This document shows positions 59,996 to 64,000 of a stretch of 64,000 nucleotides of DNA, in pieces. Each line of letters opens with the position of its first letter. The stretch's first letter is position 1. The stretch is from Oleiagrimonas sp. C23AA (GTDB lineage: Bacteria; Pseudomonadota; Gammaproteobacteria; Xanthomonadales; Rhodanobacteraceae): positions 248,001-312,000 of the forward strand of contig NZ_JAARLY010000001.1 in NCBI RefSeq assembly GCF_011759385.1, written 5' to 3'. Position numbers and translations under genes: made by a program. The notes below the pieces were generated by a model that worked only from the letters and a program-made list of their open reading frames with translations, ran no database searches and was not told the DNA's origin.

Positions 59996-62404
59996 ATGTC
60001 CAGTCAGTCGCACCACACGCTCGATAAAGACGATCTTGCCTGGGTGGAACGCTGGTGGCGGGCCACCAATTACGTGGCGGCCGCGCAGATTTTCTTGAAA
60101 GACAATGTGCTGCTGCGCGAGCCGTTGGAAGCCGAACACATCAAGCCGCGGCTGCTCGGTCACTGGGGCACCAGCCCCGGCCTGAACCTGCTTTACACCC
60201 ATTTGCTGCGTGCCGCCCGCGAGCATCAGCTGCACCCGTTGTTCGTGGCAGGCCCCGGCCATGGCGCGCCGGCGGTGCTGGCCAACGTGTGGCTGGAAGG
60301 CAGCTATGCAGAGGTCGAACCGTCGCTGGAGCGCAGTGCGTTGGGTCTGCACCGGCTGTGCCGGCAGTTTTCCACGCCGGGTGGGGTGTCCAGCCATGTC
60401 GGCCCGCACATGCCCGGCTCGCTGCACGAAGGCGGTGAACTGGGCTATGGCTTGCTGCATGCCTTCGGGGCGGTGTTCGACCATCCCGAGTTGCTGGCGC
60501 TGGCGGTGGTCGGCGATGGCGAGGCCGAGACCGGCCCGGCCAGCGGCGCCTGGAAGTCGATCCACTACCTCAACCCCGGCCGTGACGGTGCGGTGCTGCC
60601 GGTGCTGCACCTCAATGGCTGGCGCATTGCGGCGCCGACCGTGTTCGGGCGCATGGACGATGCCGCGCTGGTCAAGCACTTCGAGGGACTGGGCTATCGC
60701 GTGCTGGTGGTGGCCGGCGAGGAGCCGCAGGCCGTACACCAGGCGCTGGCCTCGGCGATGGACAGCGCCATGGCCGATATCAAGGCCATCCAGGCGCGCT
60801 GGCGTGGCCAGCAGGATGCGCACGAATGCACGCCGGGCTGGCCGATGATCATCCTGCGCACGCCCAAGGGCTGGACCGGTCCCAAGCAGGTGGACGGGCA
60901 CCCGGTCGAAGGCAGCTTTCGCTCGCACCAGGTGCCGTTGACGCGCGCACGCTCCGATGAAAAACAGCGCCAGCAACTGGCCGAGTGGCTGACCAGTTAC
61001 CGGCCCAAGGAATTGTTCGACGAGCACGGGCGGCCCCGTCCGGAGCTGCTGCAGGGGCTGCCTGGCGCCTCCTATTTGCCGGGCCGTTGCGCGGCCGCCA
61101 ACGGTGGACGGCGCCGCGTCGACCTGAACCTGCCGGCGCTGGATACGGCGGCAGTGCGCGTGGACGGACCGGGACAGGTCGATGCCGAGTCCACGCGGGC
61201 TTTGGGCGTATGGCTGCGCGAGCTTCTGGTGGCCAACGCGCGCCATCACAACGTGCGCATGTTCTGCCCGGACGAATGGGCGTCCAACCGTCTGGATGCG
61301 GTGTTCGAGGTGACCGCGCGCTGCACTATGCAGCCGATCCGCGCCTCGGACGAGGCGCTCAGCCAGGACGGACGCGTCATGGAGGTGCTGTCCGAGCACT
61401 GCTGCGAGGGCTGGCTGGAGGGCTACACGCTGACCGGCCGCTACGGTCTGTTCGCCTGTTACGAAGCCTTTGCGCCGATTGTCGACAGCATGATCAACCA
61501 GCACGTGAAATGGCTGAAGGCCGCCAGCGAGGTGGCCTGGCGACGGCCAGTGCCGGGTCTGAATATCCTTTTGACCTCGCACACCTGGCGCCAGGACCAC
61601 AATGGCTACAGCCACCAGGGGCCGGGCTTCATCGACAACGTGCTCAACCGCAAGCATCGCCACGTGCGTGTGTATCTGGCGCCCGATGCCAACTGTCTGC
61701 TGTCGGTGGCGCGCCACACCTTCGCCTCCAGTGATCGCATCAACCTGATCATCGCCGGCAAGCAGCCCATGCCGCAGTGGCTGCCGATTGAGCAGGCCGA
61801 TGCCCATTGCGCAGCCGGTGCCTCGCGCTGGCACTTTGCCGAGGGCGGCAACGCCGAGTATCCGGAAGTGGTGCTGGCCTGCGCCGGTGACCTGCCGACG
61901 CTGGAAGTGATGGCGGCTGCCGACCTTTTGCGCCGCCATGTGCCCGGCTTTTCGTTCCGCGTCGTCAATGTGGTCAACCTGCTGGCGCTGGCGCATCCGC
62001 TGGATCATCCGGACGGCCTGGCCGAGGCCGAGTACGAGGCTTTGTTCGGGCAGCGTGAGCCGGTGCTGTTCGCCTTCCATGGGTATCCGCACGTGATCGA
62101 CGGCCTGGCGCAGACCCGTGGCCATGGTGCGCGTTTTCACAGTGAGGGCTATCGCGAGGAAGGCACCACCACCACCCCGTTCGACATGGTGGTGCGCAAC
62201 CGGGTCAGCCGTTATCACCTGGCACGCCAGGCGCTGGACCTGGCCGGTCGCGACGACGCGCCGGCACAGGCGCTGCGCGAACACTGCGAGCACCTGCTGG
62301 CCACCCACGAGGCGTATATCCGCGAGCATCTGGAAGACATGCCGGCGGTGACCGAATGGCGCTGGCCGCGCCACACCACGGCCGATGGCGCCGGCCATGT
62401 CTGA
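59996..62404 (+). CDS. xfp: Phosphoketolase (Xfp-type)
   Basis: 802 residues from ATG 59996 (AGGAA six bases upstream; ATG 59990 and 59963 are in-frame alternatives). The XFP N-terminal motifs H-W-G-T-S-P-G-L-N, G-P-G-H-G-A-P, S-H-V-G-P-H-M-P-G-S-x-H-E-G-G-E-L-G-Y and the ThDP site G-D-G-E-A-E-T-G-P are complete, and T-S-H-x-W-R-Q-D-H-N-G-Y-S-H-Q-G-P-G-F lies in the middle domain. It splits xylulose 5-phosphate (and fructose 6-phosphate in some members) with phosphate to acetyl phosphate and glyceraldehyde 3-phosphate. First gene of the plus-strand unit. Confidence 0.96.
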   Translation: MSSQSHHTLDKDDLAWVERWWRATNYVAAAQIFLKDNVLLREPLEAEHIKPRLLGHWGTSPGLNLLYTHLLRAAREHQLHPLFVAGPGHGAPAVLANVWLEGSYAEVEPSLERSALGLHRLCRQFSTPGGVSSHVGPHMPGSLHEGGELGYGLLHAFGAVFDHPELLALAVVGDGEAETGPASGAWKSIHYLNPGRDGAVLPVLHLNGWRIAAPTVFGRMDDAALVKHFEGLGYRVLVVAGEEPQAVHQALASAMDSAMADIKAIQARWRGQQDAHECTPGWPMIILRTPKGWTGPKQVDGHPVEGSFRSHQVPLTRARSDEKQRQQLAEWLTSYRPKELFDEHGRPRPELLQGLPGASYLPGRCAAANGGRRRVDLNLPALDTAAVRVDGPGQVDAESTRALGVWLRELLVANARHHNVRMFCPDEWASNRLDAVFEVTARCTMQPIRASDEALSQDGRVMEVLSEHCCEGWLEGYTLTGRYGLFACYEAFAPIVDSMINQHVKWLKAASEVAWRRPVPGLNILLTSHTWRQDHNGYSHQGPGFIDNVLNRKHRHVRVYLAPDANCLLSVARHTFASSDRINLIIAGKQPMPQWLPIEQADAHCAAGASRWHFAEGGNAEYPEVVLACAGDLPTLEVMAAADLLRRHVPGFSFRVVNVVNLLALAHPLDHPDGLAEAEYEALFGQREPVLFAFHGYPHVIDGLAQTRGHGARFHSEGYREEGTTTTPFDMVVRNRVSRYHLARQALDLAGRDDAPAQALREHCEHLLATHEAYIREHLEDMPAVTEWRWPRHTTADGAGHV

Positions 62405-63935
62405 GGCGAAAGTGGAGTCGGTCGTGAATGCGACAGGTACGCTGCGCCCACGCCGGCTGGGCGTCGATACGCAGCACGAGGCAGTGGTGGTGCTGCGCGC
62501 CGATGCGCCGGTGTGCCGCGCCGAAGGCTTCGAGGCGCATGCGCGCGTCGAGGTCAGTTCGCCGCGTGGCAGCATCCTGGCCACGCTGTACATTCTGCAC
62601 GCCGGCCAGATGCTGGACGAGGACGAGGTGGGCCTCTCCGAATCGGCATGGACGCAGCTTGATCCGCAACCGGGCGAGCGCCTGAGTTTTCGTCATCCGG
62701 TGCCCAGCGAGGCGATGAGCCACGTGCGCGGCAAGATCTACGGTGCCACGCTGGGCGAGGGCCAATACGAGGCGATTATCGGGGAAGTGGTCGCCGGTCG
62801 CCTGAGCAATGTCGACATGGCCGCGTTTCTGGTGGCCTGCGCCGACGGGCGCATGACGCCGACCGAAGTGACCGCGTTGACCCGCGCCATGGTCCACGGC
62901 GGGAGCCGCCTGAGCTGGCCGCATCCGCGCGTGGTCGACAAGCACTGCATTGGTGGCCTGCCCGGTAACCGCACCACGCCGATCGTGGTCTCGATCGTCA
63001 CCGCGCTGGGACTGATCATGCCCAAGACCAGCTCGCGTGCCATCACGTCGCCGGCCGGCACTGCCGACACCATCGAAACCATGACCCGCGTCGACCTGGA
63101 TCTGGAAGCGATGCGGCGTGTGGTCGAAGCCGAGGGCGGCTGCATGGTCTGGGGTGGCGCCATGGCGCTCAGCCCCGCCGACGACGTGCTGATCCGCGTC
63201 GAACGCATGCTCGATCTGGACAGCGAGGGCCAGCTGGTGGCCTCGGTGTTGTCCAAGAAGGCCGCCGCTGGTTCCACCGACGTGGTCATCGACATCCCGG
63301 TGGGCGACACCGCCAAGGTGCGCAGCCAGGCCGAGGCCCAGGCGCTGCTGACCGCACTGCGCCGCACCGCACAGGACATCGGCCTGAATCTGCACGGCCT
63401 GATCAGCGACGGCAGCCAGCCGGTGGGGTGTGGCATCGGTCCGGCGCTGGAGGCCCACGATGTGCTCGCGGTGCTGCAGAACCACCCGGAAGCGCCGGCT
63501 GATCTTCGCGCGCGGGCGCTGGATGTGGCCGCGGCGGTGATCGAGATGGGCGGGTTGGCGCAGGGCGCGGCGGCGCATGGGCTGGCCTTGAACGTGCTGG
63601 CCGACGGCCGTGCCTGGCGCAAGTTCCAGGCCATCTGCATGGCCCAGGGCGGGCTTCGCGAGCCCGGTCGTGCCAGCCAGCGACATGCCGTTTGCGCACC
63701 GACCAGCGGCCACATCAAGGCCATCGACAACCGCCTGCTGGCGCGCGTGGCCAAGCTGGCCGGTGCGCCGCACGTGGTCACCGCCGGCGTGTATCTGCAC
63801 GCGCATGTCGGTGACGCGGTTCAGGCCGGGCAGCCAATGTTCGATGTCCATGCCGAATCGCGCGGTGAACTCGATTACGCGCTGGACTTCATCGGCCGGC
63901 ACCCGGCCATCTTACATCTGGAGAGCGTTGCATGA
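62397..63935 (+). CDS. AMP-phosphorylase/thymidine-phosphorylase-family enzyme
   Basis: 512 residues from ATG 62397, overlapping the phosphoketolase stop by eight bases; GTG 62424 with a strong GGAG is a serious alternative, and the conserved part starts just after it. About 80 residues precede the catalytic part, the layout of archaeal AMP phosphorylase rather than DeoA (about 440). K-H-C-I-G-G-L-P-G-N-R-T-T-P-I-V (phosphate loop) and P-K-T-S-S-R-A-I-T-S-P-A-G-T-A-D-T near 210 are typical. It likely phosphorolyses AMP (or another nucleotide) to ribose 1,5-bisphosphate and base. Its stop overlaps the next start by four bases. Confidence 0.85.
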   Translation: MSEAKVESVVNATGTLRPRRLGVDTQHEAVVVLRADAPVCRAEGFEAHARVEVSSPRGSILATLYILHAGQMLDEDEVGLSESAWTQLDPQPGERLSFRHPVPSEAMSHVRGKIYGATLGEGQYEAIIGEVVAGRLSNVDMAAFLVACADGRMTPTEVTALTRAMVHGGSRLSWPHPRVVDKHCIGGLPGNRTTPIVVSIVTALGLIMPKTSSRAITSPAGTADTIETMTRVDLDLEAMRRVVEAEGGCMVWGGAMALSPADDVLIRVERMLDLDSEGQLVASVLSKKAAAGSTDVVIDIPVGDTAKVRSQAEAQALLTALRRTAQDIGLNLHGLISDGSQPVGCGIGPALEAHDVLAVLQNHPEAPADLRARALDVAAAVIEMGGLAQGAAAHGLALNVLADGRAWRKFQAICMAQGGLREPGRASQRHAVCAPTSGHIKAIDNRLLARVAKLAGAPHVVTAGVYLHAHVGDAVQAGQPMFDVHAESRGELDYALDFIGRHPAILHLESVA

Positions 63936-64000
63936 TCTGTTTGTACACGATGCCCGGCAACGCGCCGACGGCAGGGGCGCTGGCCGCCCACCTGGACGGC
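63932..64000 (+). CDS. Ribose-phosphate pyrophosphokinase-like protein, N-terminal start
   Basis: Only 23 residues lie in the window. ATG 63932 overlaps the TGA of the phosphorylase gene (ATGA). M-I-C-L-Y-T-M-P-G-N-A-P-T-A-G-A-L-A-A-H is similar to the first strand and helix of PRPP synthetases (x-x-F-A-x-P-G-N-x-x-L-A). The assignment rests on a short sequence and on the known co-occurrence of such genes with AMP-phosphorylase-type genes, so it is tentative. Confidence 0.6.
   Translation, partial: MICLYTMPGNAPTAGALAAHLDG

Noticed and set aside
59978-62593. 871-codon open frame antisense to phosphoketolase
   Set aside because: It mirrors the codon structure of a clear Xfp gene; no motifs, and such long antisense frames are expected in GC-rich DNA.
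1-64000. CRISPR arrays, tRNA/rRNA genes, insertion sequences, prophage or integration sites
   Set aside because: No regularly spaced repeats, tRNA-like cloverleaf, transposase or integrase motif was recognised by eye; a tRNAscan/ISfinder run would settle it.

Overview
This is a GC-rich (strong G/C third-position bias) stretch of a gammaproteobacterial chromosome. The gene repertoire fits the Xanthomonadales, most likely Rhodanobacteraceae (Dyella/Rhodanobacter-like): an Oar-type TonB-dependent receptor with a carboxypeptidase-regulatory N-terminus, many secreted hydrolases, an XgtA/AglA-like alpha-glucosidase, a short-form gnd-zwf-gntK operon and several orphan genes. This placement is inference from gene content; no rRNA or marker gene is in the window. 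I see no tRNA, rRNA, CRISPR array, prophage or insertion sequence, and there is no clear compositional break.

Layout. 1-8.8 kb: end of an SDR gene, then secreted or periplasmic hydrolases (esterase, M1 peptidase, beta-lactamase-like serine hydrolase), a convergent alpha-glucosidase and a DDAH-like amidinotransferase. 8.9-16.7 kb: a lineage-restricted unknown protein, an HI0933-type flavoprotein, an MliC-like lipoprotein, a MscS channel, glutathionyl-hydroquinone reductase with a small unknown partner, and an AsmA protein. 16.8-20.2 kb: the oxidative pentose phosphate operon gnd-zwf-gntK, joined by 4-bp overlaps; its G6PDH carries a histone-like lysine/alanine tail. 20.3-22.1 kb: endonuclease V facing a PadR-type regulator, whose downstream Fur-like partner is cut by an in-frame amber codon. 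22.1-29.7 kb: EamA transporter, thioredoxin-like and cyclophilin envelope proteins, the large TonB-dependent receptor, a methyltransferase. 29.7-39.1 kb: small unknown, CPBP protease, TerC/CBS/CorC membrane protein, MAPEG protein, amino-acid permease, YkgJ, DODA-type dioxygenase, DEAD-box helicase, GNAT acetyltransferase. 39.2-47.8 kb: a 1376-residue GAF-PAS-GGDEF-EAL protein, RNase T2, MFS permease, SlyD, Ohr, NlpC/P60 lipoprotein. 47.8-55 kb: a two-gene osmoprotectant-type ABC importer, a DadA-like oxidase, glutathione reductase, N-formylglutamate deformylase, a tiny secreted His/Lys-rich protein, an epimerase. 55-64 kb: an EAL-linker-GGDEF protein, then the phosphoketolase locus.

The most coherent system is at the right end. 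Divergent units encode acetate kinase plus a MaoC-phosphotransacylase fusion on one side, and phosphoketolase, an AMP-phosphorylase-type enzyme and a PRPP-synthetase-like protein on the other. The 222-bp region between them carries two FNR/ANR-type dyads, each placed near -41.5 of a plausible promoter for its own side. Together they suggest an oxygen- or NO-responsive route feeding pentose or nucleotide ribose into acetyl phosphate and ATP. The parts are known families; the combined pathway and its control are my inference.

Smaller structural signals include a 14-bp inverted repeat over the start codon of the NlpC/P60 gene, repeated AT-rich operator-like elements upstream of padR, a -10 element placed for leaderless transcription at several genes, and a terminator arm that doubles as the last codons of the alpha-glucosidase gene.
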